Positions 1-10,249 of a stretch of 64,000 nt of DNA are shown piece after piece. The position numbers and the translations under genes were made by a program. The notes under the pieces were generated by a model that was given only the letters and a program-made list of their open reading frames with translations, had not been told where the DNA came from and did no database searches. This DNA is from Bimuria novae-zelandiae CBS 107.79 (lineage: Eukaryota; Ascomycota; Dothideomycetes; Pleosporales; Didymosphaeriaceae), in contig ML976694.1 in NCBI GenBank assembly GCA_010015655.1, forward strand, positions 538,105 through 602,104, read 5' to 3'. Each line of letters begins with the position of its first letter. Position 1 is the stretch's first letter.

Positions 1-318
1 TGAAGAAGAACTGCGGCGGTGGGGGTTGGGGACGCGGTGCGGCAGCTATCCCTATCGCGGGCTCGCTAGGACGTGGGTCTGTTTCGTCTCGTCTCTACTC
101 CAGCTCGAGCTCCACCTCAACGCGACTGCGCGATCCCACAACATTCACCCTTCGCGTCTACTTTCCTCGACTGATCGGTGCCAATTGGACACGTCGCGTC
201 TGAAACATATCCGCTCTTTCTCTCTTCCATTCTTTTCGCGTGAGGAAGGCACGTTCTACCACTCCTGCTCCATTAGTCCCGTCTCGACACGCGTGCCTTC
301 CGTAGGTCGAGCTCACAC

Positions 319-1528
319 ATGTTCACCCCGCACCAATCAAGGACCCACGCCATGTCTGCCTCCCAAATCAACAACCCCTCCAAGGGCACACCCCGCCGTG
401 CGCTCGGCGATCTCACACCGAGGGCACTGAATACGCCTTCGAGACGCGCCGACCCGTTCGATGGCACACGAGCGCAAAGCCCGCTGAAGCAGATGCAGAC
501 GCTCTCACCGCAGCTATTCGGCGGAAAGGAAAACGCCATAGCGAATATCCCCAAAGGCACGAAGCGGAACATCTGCGAGGTGGACGACGTTGAGCGTGTT
601 GAGGACGCGAAGATCAGGGCGGCAGAAAGCAATGCCGTGAAGATTGGGCTGAGCGCGGCGACAGTGCGCCTCCACACGGTAGCTTGCATCGCGAGTGCGA
701 CGCGTCGACCACGTCGCTAATTGATGTTAGGATTACACCACTGTGGACCTTCCAGTACCGGGATCCCCCACCGAGCGCAACACGCCCACGCCAGAACCCG
801 AGCCCGTCTCGCAAGATACGCAGGGCAGTCAGAATTCTTTCTCTGCCTTGATCAATTACGACCTCTGCGCCAGCCAGAACAGTGTGCAAGCGCCGCCGTC
901 ATGCGCTCCGTCACTGCCTGCACCTGTCGAGGAAAAGAAGTCGCGAGCCGAACTCCTGCGCACGAGGTTAGGCTTCGGCATATACAAAGTGAAGACGAAT
1001 CAGGTGCAGAAGCGTAGCACGGAAATTATTTCTACCTGGGAGTCGTCCTTCTCAGAGGCAACAGACGCGTCTACTTCTATGGCAGTCACATCTTCTGGCG
1101 AGTCGAAAGACGCACACCACGTGCCCAACATCAACGTCTCGCCCGTCCGACGCGACCCCCAGCCCGTATTCATAAAGGCCAACCTCGACCCTCTGCGTCC
1201 CATTGGCAATCTGAAGCTCACGCCCGCGCCTGTGCTCTTGCCGACTGCGACCTCCTCGCGGATACTACACGAATACGACATGCCATCATCGCCGCCCCAA
1301 GTTGTCTCGCCAGAACAACTGCGTTCACCCGCAAAACAGCGACTAAATTATGCGACGCCGGTGAACCAGAGCCCACGATCCGAACGAGGAGACAGTGATT
1401 CGCGAGAAGGAAGTGCACAATCCGGACTGAGGAAGATGCAGAGGTTTCAGGAAGGCGAGCTGACAAGTTCGGCTGTCAAGGGCAATGCCGCGAAGGGGCT
1501 GATGCAGCTGATGGCCGGGAAGCGGTAG
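319..1528 (+). CDS. Whi5/Nrm1-like G1/S transcriptional repressor
   Basis: Two exons, 319-678 and 731-1528, joined by a 52-nt GT-AG intron (679-730) with a plausible CTAAT branch site near 716; the splice is phase 0 and joins two otherwise unrelated frames into one. The start could be ATG 319 (385 aa) or ATG 352 (374 aa); 352 has the better context (G at -3). The protein is low-complexity, rich in Ser/Thr-Pro motifs typical of CDK targets. Around residues 181-200 (from ATG 352) it carries RAELLRTRLGFGIYKVKTNQ, which matches the GTB motif (Whi5 family) by which fungal Whi5 and Nrm1 bind the SBF/MBF G1/S transcription factors. The C-terminus (SSAVKGNAAKGLMQLMAGKR) is also of a kind seen in filamentous homologues. 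The gene looks intact and shows no RIP. Whether it acts like Whi5 or Nrm1 cannot be decided from sequence. Confidence 0.82.
679..730 (+). other. Intron of the Whi5/Nrm1-like gene
   Basis: GT at 679, AG at 730, 52 nt long, with CTAAT about 11 nt before the acceptor. Removing it joins exon 1 (ending ATVRLHT) in phase with exon 2 (starting DYTTVDLPVPG). The length is typical of filamentous ascomycete introns. Confidence 0.75.
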
Positions 1529-1833
1529 TACAAGCTTCTCGTGTTGTGGCATTTCATGATGATACAAAGACACGATCGGCAGGTTCAGGAGGCAAGATTG
1601 GGAGCATGCCTCACTGCATTATAAAGTCATATTTCTAATCGGGCACGAAGGTGTGCACCATTATTCCTACCTCTTGTCATCTACGGGGGCCATCAATCTA
1701 ATGTGCGATCATGACTTCGTGTTCTGAGGACCGGCTCGGATAGTGCTTCAGGCATCATTGTGACTGCGCCACATCAGCTGATATATCTCCTGAACAGTGC
1801 TCCGGATCTCCCTTCAGCGCAACCTTCTCTAAG
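1529..1833. other. Intergenic, nothing recognised
   Basis: Ordinary-composition DNA between the Whi5-like gene and the F-box-type pseudogene. No ORF, repeat or RNA gene recognised; it probably holds the 3' end of one gene and the promoter of the next. Confidence 0.5.
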
Positions 1834-3243
1834 ATGCTGCACTTACCAGCAGAAATTATCGACCAAACTTTACAAGAGCTTCAAGGTTCAGAGAAACACG
1901 GCTTAGCATCCTATGCGACGATTAATAAATCCTGGCAGACAGCCGTGGAAGCGCACATCTGGAAGGACGTCGAAGTCAAGTTCCATGAGTTTAACTCATT
2001 TCAAGAATACTGCTCTTCCTCTGGGTGACGTCAATGCCTTAGGAAATTATGCATAACTTTGGAAGGCTACTTAGAAAATTTGTCCATAGGAGAGAATGAG
2101 GCGAACTCGTGGACGATGACGCGGACGATACTGGAGACACAGACAACGATAAAGACATAGACAGCGATGCCAGTAGCGACGCGCGAAGAAGTGAAGACGG
2201 AATTGACGATGATCAAGAACCGGCCAATCCTGACAGTGAAGATAAATCACAGGGATGGACCGACAGCGAAGACGGTGAGGGAGACTATGATTCGGAGGAC
2301 TCAGACGACATCACACCACTTGACGAAAAGATCTCAGCCGCGCGCTCGGAGCAAGAGCGATTCTACCAAGAGATTGCTACAGTATGGCGCGAGCTTAGCA
2401 GGTGGGCCCATGATTTCCAACTCCAGCACATCCAAGTCCGCATCCATGGACACTCATTGTATAAATTGCTTGGCTACCTGCGTCAATACGAGCAAGATTT
2501 TCTGGACGACGCATTACTGGGGCCGCGTGTTGGGCCAGAAATCCAACAACTATCCGCGATCACGACCTTCAGCTTGTGGGCTGATGAACAAATCGACCTA
2601 TGGCCTGCGCTGCTTGCCTGCAATCTAGCGCACAGCTTCGCAAGCCTCTCGAACCTCAATATTGACAACGCAGATCGGGAAAAGAAGTATATCATCACTC
2701 GGTGCAGATTCAGAAAAGGTTCACCCTGCCCCAACCGGCCCCAACATTCCCCTATATTTACCTACATGCATAGATCTAGCAGAGCGCCTAGCCAAACTCC
2801 CGCAGACCCTCCAACCCCTCGCCCTCAGTCTTCCCTACCGCGGTAACATAAACCACGAAGTCGAACCTTGCCGCATGCTCCACCGCGGCCGCGACATTCT
2901 TTCCCAGGCCCTCAACCGCATCTCCGTGTCTCTCACCACACTCACGCTAAAGCTAAACCAGATCTCCCCAGACATCTTCTGGAACCCCGCCTGCACCCAG
3001 CACAACCCTACATGGCCCAACCTCCTCACCCTCACGCTCGAAACCGGCTTCGAAACCGGCTTCGAAACTGCCTTTAGGGAATACATGCTGCACGGATCGA
3101 ACTGGGAACTGCCGCGCCGGAAAGCGTACGCTGCTCCGCTGAGCGTACTCAGAGCGGACATCACACCCGCGGAAGAGGAAGATGAAGAGTTCGGTGACTT
3201 CCCGTTTGCAAGCTTTGAGGCTATACCAGTTGGGCTTTGCTAG
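1834..3243 (+). pseudogene. F-box-type protein gene, broken
   Basis: The first 64 codons (from ATG 1834) begin with an F-box-like LPAEIIDQTLQEL segment, but the frame meets TGA at 2026-2028. The same frame continues after the stop with plausible protein (LRKLCITLEGYLENLS). Coding then resumes in another frame (about 2109-2690) with an acidic Asp/Glu/Ser-rich stretch and a helical region. It shifts frame again near 2685 into an open stretch to 3241 with leucine-rich segments. I tested introns from GT 2025 and GT 2687 with the available AG acceptors; each gave a stop, the wrong frame or an intron below about 40 nt. The simplest reading is one stop plus two indels in a former gene of about 450 codons of the kind common in dothideomycetes. 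Assembly indels or a missed intron remain possible. F-box proteins usually recruit substrates to SCF ubiquitin ligases. Confidence 0.5.
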
Positions 3244-4522
3244 CAGGATGGCTGGAGAAAAGAGGGAAGCGCGAGATGGGTAGAGAAAATCAGGCCAACG
3301 GCTTATCGCTTCCCTCCACCACGAACACTAGACGTACTTACCCGTGCCTTCGGTACCGATATATTGAGCAAGTCACTTTTGTCGATCGATAGAAGGAATG
3401 AGATGCAATTGCAGAGTTTACGTGAGTTCACAAGGGATGTTTGCAGACGTGTGGCACAGCGCTCGAAAATAGAATAGCGGATTCAGCTATGCGGCATAGC
3501 ACTATGATTTTTATAGGTATGCGGATGGCGCCGCATTGCCAGTTAACAACCCAGGATTCAATGCACTGGTTTACGCTGCACATGTCCCTAACCAACATGC
3601 ATGCATGTCGCGAGCCAAGCAAGGTAGATTCTCGGTGCTTCCGAAACATGAGGTTAGAGAATAAAGCAAAAGAAGATAGCCTGCCACGGGCTACATGAGG
3701 TGAGGTCTGGTTACATACTGATTTCCAGCCGTTGCTCTGTTGCTCCGTCAATGCGCGTACAGTCAGAAAACGCTGATCAACTTTCAGAAAGCGAACTTTG
3801 GTAGACAAGATCGTACCTTCGTTTCAAAGGTACTTCAGAAGCTCCAATAACCGGCCTGGATCCTGCAGGTGCGGATGGAAAGGGTACGGGAGGGAAGGAT
3901 GTTTCCCATACCGGTATTTGCTTTGGAGCCACTCAAACAATCGTTACGTTAGTCGATTGACCAATAAATATTCCTAAATGCTCATCCAGAGGCACTGGCA
4001 CGTTAAAACCATCAAGGTACCGTTCGTGAGACAACTTTAGAACCACGTGACTAGATATAGCGCATGCTTTCTGCGCACCAAGCCTGAATCAAATGGTAAT
4101 GAGACTGTTAGCTAAACATCTGATCCTGCAATTCAACATCAGTAAATGCTAATCGGATTATGAGCCCAGTTACAATACTCAATGTTAAGCCAGTGTTGCG
4201 ATATTGAATGGAACAGCATTGGCGAGAACCCGTTATTCCGAGCCCCGATGCGAGAAAATTTGTTGAGTTCGGAATGAGTTCGTGTTAGTCAGAAGCAATT
4301 GTCATGCGACCCCATATTCGCGGCGTGGCGTAATGACACGAATATTGGTGGTTTCGGCGTCTCGTATTCGTGTACAGTTTAGCTGAAGCTGAACAAGCAT
4401 AAAGCTCATACCATCTGGCCACCTCTAACGCTCCTGCAGACTGAAGAAAGCGGAGCCACCAGAAGTATAACTCAACAATCGGACCTTGAGCCTTGAAATT
4501 CCACCGAGCTTCCGTAGGCATT
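3244..4522. other. Intergenic, nothing recognised
   Basis: About 1.3 kb of mixed-composition DNA with only short ORFs on both strands, none with recognisable domains or convincing codon use. No repeat or RNA gene seen. Confidence 0.45.
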
Positions 4523-5026
4523 ATGTTCAGGGTGCGTTCCATCATCTTCATTGCTGCCCTCTTCACGGCTGCGCTGGCAACTTCCACCTCCAGCAACTGC
4601 ACCAGCGACGTAGGCGGCCGGGGATTCTTCCCCTTCGCTTTCAAAGCTTTCAATGACGTCACAGGCCAACAGGCCGGTGCTGGTATGGCCTTCGATTCGC
4701 ACAACCGCCAATTTCGCTCCCTATTTGCGGGCACCGGTCTTGACAGCAACGGCGTCATCAAAGCCACTCGTCTTCAATCATTGGTCTACTTCCAACTCAA
4801 CAGCTACGGATGCGCGGTCTATGACCTAAACAACAACACCAACCAGATCGTTGGGATATTCAACAAAGCACTCGGTTTCGGCGATCTCGAGATCTACGGC
4901 GGACAGGAAACAGATGTTACGGACTTCATCATCCAATGTAACAGTTTGGTAATATGGTACCCGAAGGATTATGACTTGGTCGCTCGCGGAGTTCCTCCGT
5001 TGGGTGCGCGCGATGCAAGGATTTAG
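4523..5026 (+). CDS. Small secreted protein
   Basis: ORF of 167 aa from ATG 4523; an in-frame ATG at 4493 would add ten polar residues, and I prefer 4523 because it puts the hydrophobic stretch at the very N-terminus. Residues about 4-20 form a typical signal peptide: basic FRVR, then IIFIAALFTAALA ending in an Ala-x-Ala-like cleavage site. The mature part is about 147 aa with three cysteines (SNC, YGC, IQC), one NNT glycosylation sequon region and Gly/Asn-rich segments. No catalytic motif or known family recognised. Size and secretion would suit an effector-like or surface protein, but that is inference only. Base composition is normal and there is no RIP. Confidence 0.6.
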   Translation: MFRVRSIIFIAALFTAALATSTSSNCTSDVGGRGFFPFAFKAFNDVTGQQAGAGMAFDSHNRQFRSLFAGTGLDSNGVIKATRLQSLVYFQLNSYGCAVYDLNNNTNQIVGIFNKALGFGDLEIYGGQETDVTDFIIQCNSLVIWYPKDYDLVARGVPPLGARDARI

Positions 5027-6639
5027 GGATACCTTCCGCTCGCCGTCACGCTCTATAAAGACATTACCTGCATGCGGTCAGACTTAGATGGATTACCATC
5101 GCATGGTATTGTGCAAGGTATATACTGGAGGCTAGCGGAATGTCGGGGCAATCGATCATTTTGACAGCAGGAAACTGTTTGGAATCGGACAGAAATACGC
5201 GGGACTGCCGTTGAAACGGATGTCACTGACGAGGCGATGGAATGCGGTGTGTACATTTTTCTTCAGTGGCATAACAGGAAGCGGCGGCAGGGGTGATAAT
5301 GTTTCATGAATTTAACAATCGTATATGAGAATATGGCACAACAGTGCCTTTCGGTGGACTCGCTCATAGGGGTTCGGTTTACTCGTGCTCTTTCTCATCT
5401 TCTACGCAGGTTCGTCATCTTGGTTGCCTATTTCGCTGTCGCAGATACTCTGTCCCGGAAGAATTCTTTGATCTGTCGTACATGCGCCCCTCTGATATCT
5501 CTAACATAGATTCGATTAAGCTGATGCGATAACAAGGAGCCTGTGTGAGTGAGAAGGAAATCTTCCAGGAGTCCCCGACGGGCGCGGTTGGGGTCCAGGT
5601 TTCCGGGCAGAAATTTGCACGAGAATTATGGAACGAATACTAGAAATGTTATCGCGGAAATCTCCCCTGGGAAACCTCGATTTGTGGTCAATCAATCAAT
5701 CACGGCGATCCCACACAATTCGAGATGCAGTCGTCCAACGCACAGCGATACCTACTTTGTGATGTAGAGCTATACCATCGCGCCTCCCCCGAGTGCCGAG
5801 ATCTGCCGTTGTCCCTTCCCCTGACCGATGGCACAACCTGATCGGGCCCACCACGTTCTCACGCTTCTCGAGTCCACCGGCGCCGATTCCTAGACCAAGC
5901 AGCAGCGAGCTCTAGTCTCGGCTCGTTGAAGGGGAATACTATGTGATGGGGAGGATACAAGCTAAGATAGAGCGCGGCGGGCCTGGAAATCGAAGCCTAC
6001 GCTTTGGCGTGGGAGTCCAACCGAGCGTTACTGGCAAAACGCCGTCGTTGCAAGCGCATACGAAGGTGGTGCATGTTTTGGTAATGTAACTGTCGTACAG
6101 TCAAACGACCAGCGGCTCCTTACATGAGCCCTGCTATTTTTAGGGCCGTGGAGAGGTGCTTCAGTACGACCTTCGACGGTCGTGAGTTCTGGATTGTTTA
6201 TATTCATGAGGGATAAGTACTAGCAGAGCTGCGATGATGGCTATGCTTGGCAAGACTCTACACTATCTAGCGCTGCATACAGTGCTCTTCTCTTGAGCCA
6301 TATCTATAAATCATCGCCTCCAGCGCAACCCTCCGGCCGGAGCGGGTCGGCCGCCCTCCCTGCTAGCGCAGACAAATTGCGTCCGCCTTCGACTCTATGG
6401 CGTACAAACGACACCATCAGTGATATTAAATGCTATTTGCCGGCTTACTGTGGCTCATGGCTCAGCCTTGCTTGATGGAGGGGAACGTGCGTACTGCCCC
6501 GTATTATTTCACTCGTATCCAGCTATCTCCTAAACTATGCATAACATGAACAGGTAGACATTCTTACGCTTGCTGGACGTAAGTGGTCGTATCCTTATCC
6601 TTAAATTTTCTAATAGCCTCTTACTAATATATCAGTATA
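5027..6639. other. Intergenic with one copy of a dispersed GC-rich motif
   Basis: 1.6 kb without a convincing gene. Several short ORFs exist but none has a recognisable domain. Around 6338-6365 there is one copy of a motif (GGCCRCCCTCCCTGCTAG core) that recurs near 19735, 45229, 54825 and 55268; see findings. Confidence 0.45.
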
Positions 6640-7598
6640 ATGCGTTTGCTGACACTTCGAGACGACGATCAGCTCAGCCTGGACGAGTTCCCCGGCGATG
6701 ATATTCCAACCTACACTATTCTCTCGCATACTCGGGGAACAGATCACAAAGAGGTTACCTTTAAAGACATAATAAAAGGTAGAGGCAAGGACAAAGCTGG
6801 TTACAGCAAGATCCTCTTCTACGGAAGACAAGCTGCGAAGGACGGTCTCCAATACTTCTGGGTTGACACTTGCTGCATCGACAAATCAAGCAGCGCGGAG
6901 CTTCAAGATGCCACCAACTCCATGTTTCGCTGGTTCCAAGATGCGGCTAAATGCTACGTATATCTATCCGATGTTGCGGTCAGTAGCTCTATCGGAAGAG
7001 ACCTATCCTCTCAACGGACATGGAAACCAGTTTTTCTGCGTAGCAGATGGTTTACTAGGGTCTGGACGCTCCAAGAGCTTATTGCTCCAAAGTCTGTTGA
7101 ATTCTTTTCTGCGGAGGGCGAATTATTAGGTGACAAGAATTCGCTAGTGCAAGAAATTCATGAGATAACAAGAATTTCTCTGCAAGCTCTTCAAGGAAGC
7201 CCCCATCACAGTTCAGCGTTAATGAGACGATGTCATGGGCGGAGAGACGCGAGACAAAACGAAAAGAGGACGCGGTATATTCTCTGCTAGGCCTTTTCGA
7301 TATTCACATGCCACTTATATATGGAGAAGGACGGAAAAAAGCATTCATTATGCTTCAGAAGGAGATTAATCAGACTTTAAAAGCTGAATGGTCTGCTCTA
7401 CCGCCAGCCTTCTCCACGGAACAACCGAACCAAAAACGGGAGCTGGTGCGTAGCTTCAAAGCGCAAGGCATTCCCGAGTCGGTGCTCCGCAGCCGTCCAG
7501 CGAATAGGACAGCCGGAGGCGACAATACACCCCTGAAGCAACTATTAGTAGAATATCCTCTTCCACGTCAAATTTCCTCTACGCCGTCCGCAACATGA
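6640..7598 (+). pseudogene. HET-domain (heterokaryon incompatibility) gene with frameshift
   Basis: From ATG 6640 the frame encodes a clear HET domain: MRLLTL start, YTILSHT followed by RG (family consensus WG), VDTCCIDKSS, FRWFQDAAKCYVYLSDV and WFTRVWTLQELIAPKSVEFF. Near 7205-7210 the frame is lost. One base out of phase it continues with FSVNETMSWAERRETKR, then DAVYSLLGLFDIHMPLIYGEG, the usual end of the HET domain, and stops at 7596-7598. A net loss of one base near 7207 explains the break; no intron fits. HET proteins control programmed cell death in vegetative incompatibility, often acting downstream of NLRs. The Trp-to-Arg change in the first signature and the short C-terminal region are further signs of decay, although a sequencing error at 7207 cannot be excluded. 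Confidence 0.75.
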
Positions 7599-7736
7599 GC
7601 TCGTGAAGACTTAACCGAAGCCAAAGCTGTCATTATGGGAATTCATGAAGATGTCCAGCAGGGAACCCAGGCAGTATCCGCTACGCCTAAGGTCCATCTC
7701 AGTTCCTCTCCATCACCCCATATCTCCCTCAACGCT

Positions 7737-9836
7737 ATGGGGAGCGCCATCAGTCTCTTCAAATCCCAAAATATCCCGGTCCTCGAACCTGGATACTCGG
7801 AGCATAGACGTGCTATTGCGACTTCGAATCTCTTGTTTCGCTTCGCGAGACCCGATTGCGTGGTTCAACCTGAGACCGCTGCCCATGTCCAGACCATTAT
7901 CAAAGAAGCAAAATCAAATAAGCTCAAGATCACCATCAAATGCAGCGGTCATTCTTATACAGGATACTCCACTGACTTCAAGGGCATCTCACTGGACCCA
8001 GCGCTGCCAATGTACAGAACGTTTGCTCCGTACGTTCGGCCCGTACAGTGATTCGAGCCGAACGAACACGCTTTTGGGGTTGTACGTTCGGTTGTTCGGG
8101 ACTACGGAAGGTTCTTTTTGTATGGGGAATATAGAATAGTTGGTGGAGTTTTCCTATGCCTTCTGCCGACCTTGTGCTACGCGTGGCGTCGTCGTATAGT
8201 GCCTTGTGCAACATTTTAGTGTAGAATTTTTAATTAATTTTAATTAATATTATCTGTTACCTCCATACTATTATTAGCTATAAGTATATTATTATAGATT
8301 ACTTTATTACCTGCTTATAGTTATTATAATTAACTTAGTTAACTTATCTAGTATCTAACTTTTAGCTATTTTACTATACTAGGTCATGTAGGGTAGCTAT
8401 TATAGCAAAGAGCTTTAAAAGTTTAGATAACTTACTATTTAAAGCTAAGTCTAACGTCCTATTATATAAGTCTTCTAGCAACCGCTAGACGCTAGGGTCC
8501 TAATTTCTTATTAACTAGAGCTACCTTTAGCATGGTAAGCGTCTGCTTGTCGCGTCGCGCATTAGGTATAGAGTTAAAGTTACTTGGCAAGCAGGAGCTG
8601 GCAACTATCGCGGCCCCAGACTTATATAAATTAATAGAGGACCCACACCGCTGGTGGATGGACGTTGGCTAAAAACGCTACCTAATCGTATACAAAATGG
8701 CGATAGATTACCTCTCTATGCCAGCAATGTCCTGTAACTATAAGCAGTGTTTCTTGTTTGCTAGGAGAATAATTACATACAATTATAATTTACTATTACC
8801 TACTATTATTAAAGCTTTATAGCTATAAAAGAATTAGCTAAGGAGGGATACTATATTAAGTTGTCTTAAATAGCTAGTAGCTTATATCTCTAATAAAGAT
8901 ACTAGGCAAAATATCTAATTAGTAAATAACTTTAACACTAACCTTTTCCTATTTAGGATAATTATACAGACGAACGTTTGCTGTACGGACTAAACAGCTC
9001 TTATTTCTTAGTGTGCCGAACGAACGTACATGGACCCCGTTCGGTTTGGTGTTCTATTCGTTGGCAGCGCTGACTGGACCTTAGGAGGATGAAGAAGGCC
9101 AGGCTCGACATGGAATCGAAGACCGTTACCATCGATGCCGGCTGCCAATGAGGTCACGTGTATGAGACACTTATTAACGCCGGGTGCAAAGGGTTCATCA
9201 TTAATGGCGGGCGATGTCCCATTATGGGAGTGAGCGGTTTTATCTTGGGGGGCGGTCTCGGTCCGTTCACACGAAGCTTCGGAATGGGAGGCGATATTTT
9301 GACAGAGACTACCCTTGTGACCGCAAACGGGGAGTTGGTTACCGTCAAGGAAACCGATGATCCAAATTCTAAGGAGGGCAGGCTCTTCTGGGCCCTCCGC
9401 GGTGCAGGTGGTGGTAATTTTAGTATTTTGGTCGAAATAAAGCTGAAGGTCCAGCATCTGCAGAACAGGTATGGCATAGTAGTAGCAGGAAGATATCAGT
9501 GGTTCCCCGAGAGAGGGTTCACAGACGACGTTATCGCCACGATAAACGATTTCTACACAACCGACTGGCCCAACAAGATAACCATTGACAGTACCTGGGT
9601 ATGCGACCTCCGGCAGAGTAATTTGCTCAGAGTCCGGTTTATCGTCATCTTTGATGGCAGCAAGCCCGAATACGACAGGGTGATCGACATTCACATCAAG
9701 AATAAAGAACTGAAGGTCCAACTCAAACGAAGAGTACTGGCCGAACCGTCCACACATTCCCTTCACGAGTCGCTTATAAAGCAGTGGTTGGAGGAGACGG
9801 AAAGAGTCTATCCAACTAACAAGACCTACGAGCTAA
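7737..9836 (+). pseudogene. BBE-type FAD-linked oxidoreductase, split by a hAT and truncated by an LTR
   Basis: 5' part 7737-7998 starts MGSAISLF and includes RPDCVVQPETAAHVQ and KCSGHSYTGYS, the FAD_binding_4 segment whose His normally carries covalent FAD. 3' part 9081-9836 includes NGGRCPIMGVSGFILGGG (the Cys matches the second flavin-linking residue of berberine-bridge enzymes) and FWALRGAGGGNFSIL. Between them is a 1074-bp hAT element with an 8-bp duplication. Removing element plus one duplication gives ISLDLRRMKK in one frame. A TGA at 9149-9151 replaces the expected Trp before GHVYETL. The C-terminal part, including any BBE domain, is lost where a gypsy LTR begins at 9837. Such enzymes oxidise alcohols, sugars or secondary metabolites. 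As it stands the gene cannot make a full protein. Confidence 0.85.
7999..9072. mobile_element. hAT-type element, internally decayed
   Basis: Ends are perfect 12-bp inverted repeats, CAGCGCTGCCAA (7999-8010) and TTGGCAGCGCTG (9061-9072). They are flanked by an 8-bp target duplication ACTGGACC (7991-7998 and 9073-9080), diagnostic of hAT. Subterminal copies of CCGAACGAAC lie at both ends. The AT-rich interior is RIP-like, but around 8620-8760 the + strand still resembles the C-terminal dimerisation region of hAT transposases (DPHRWWMDVG, then a stop, then MAIDYLSMPAMSC). At 1.07 kb it is an internally deleted, non-autonomous copy. Confidence 0.88.
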
Positions 9837-10249
9837 TGTTAGGATCTATTAAAATCTAATATAACATAAGGCGGGGTATAGACACTTATCTATATAACTA
9901 GCTAAGATTCCTAACTTAGCTACAAGTCACGTAACTGAGTAACGCGTCCCAGAAATATCGGGCGTCCTAGAAGTGTCTTGGCACATAGGACTTTAGGGAT
10001 TCATGGGACGAGTTATGTATATAGGAACGCGATAGTGGTCTTTTACTATCGTATTTAACCTGTTTATTAATCTATTATTTGGATTTGACTTAGGCTCTCT
10101 TATTAATTTAATTATACTATATATACCTTTAATACTAACTCCCTATTAATACGCGCCAGCTATTAATACCCTTTACCTATATTATTAACACTCTTTCCCG
10201 AGAACCAACCCTAGCCCCTTTGAGACCAGTTACCCCTCAGGGCTTAACA
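9837..10249 (+). repeat. Gypsy LTR (5' LTR), family A
   Basis: Begins TGTTAGGATC and ends GGCTTAACA (TG...CA). The same family occurs inverted at 63386-63816, and a diverged relative lies at 16661-17060. It starts inside the FAD oxidoreductase gene just after codons for KTYEL. Confidence 0.8.

Noticed and set aside
273..1573. Antisense ORFs over the Whi5-like gene (273-689, 614-889, 1000-1281, 1343-1573)
   Set aside because: Shadows of the sense coding sequence without domains.
1834..3243. F-box gene as an intact spliced gene
   Set aside because: No pair of GT/AG sites I tried avoids the stops and gives the needed frame changes with introns of 45 nt or more.
3428..3808. Overlapping ORFs of 85 and 126 aa on opposite strands
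   Set aside because: No start context, domain or composition supporting either; likely chance.
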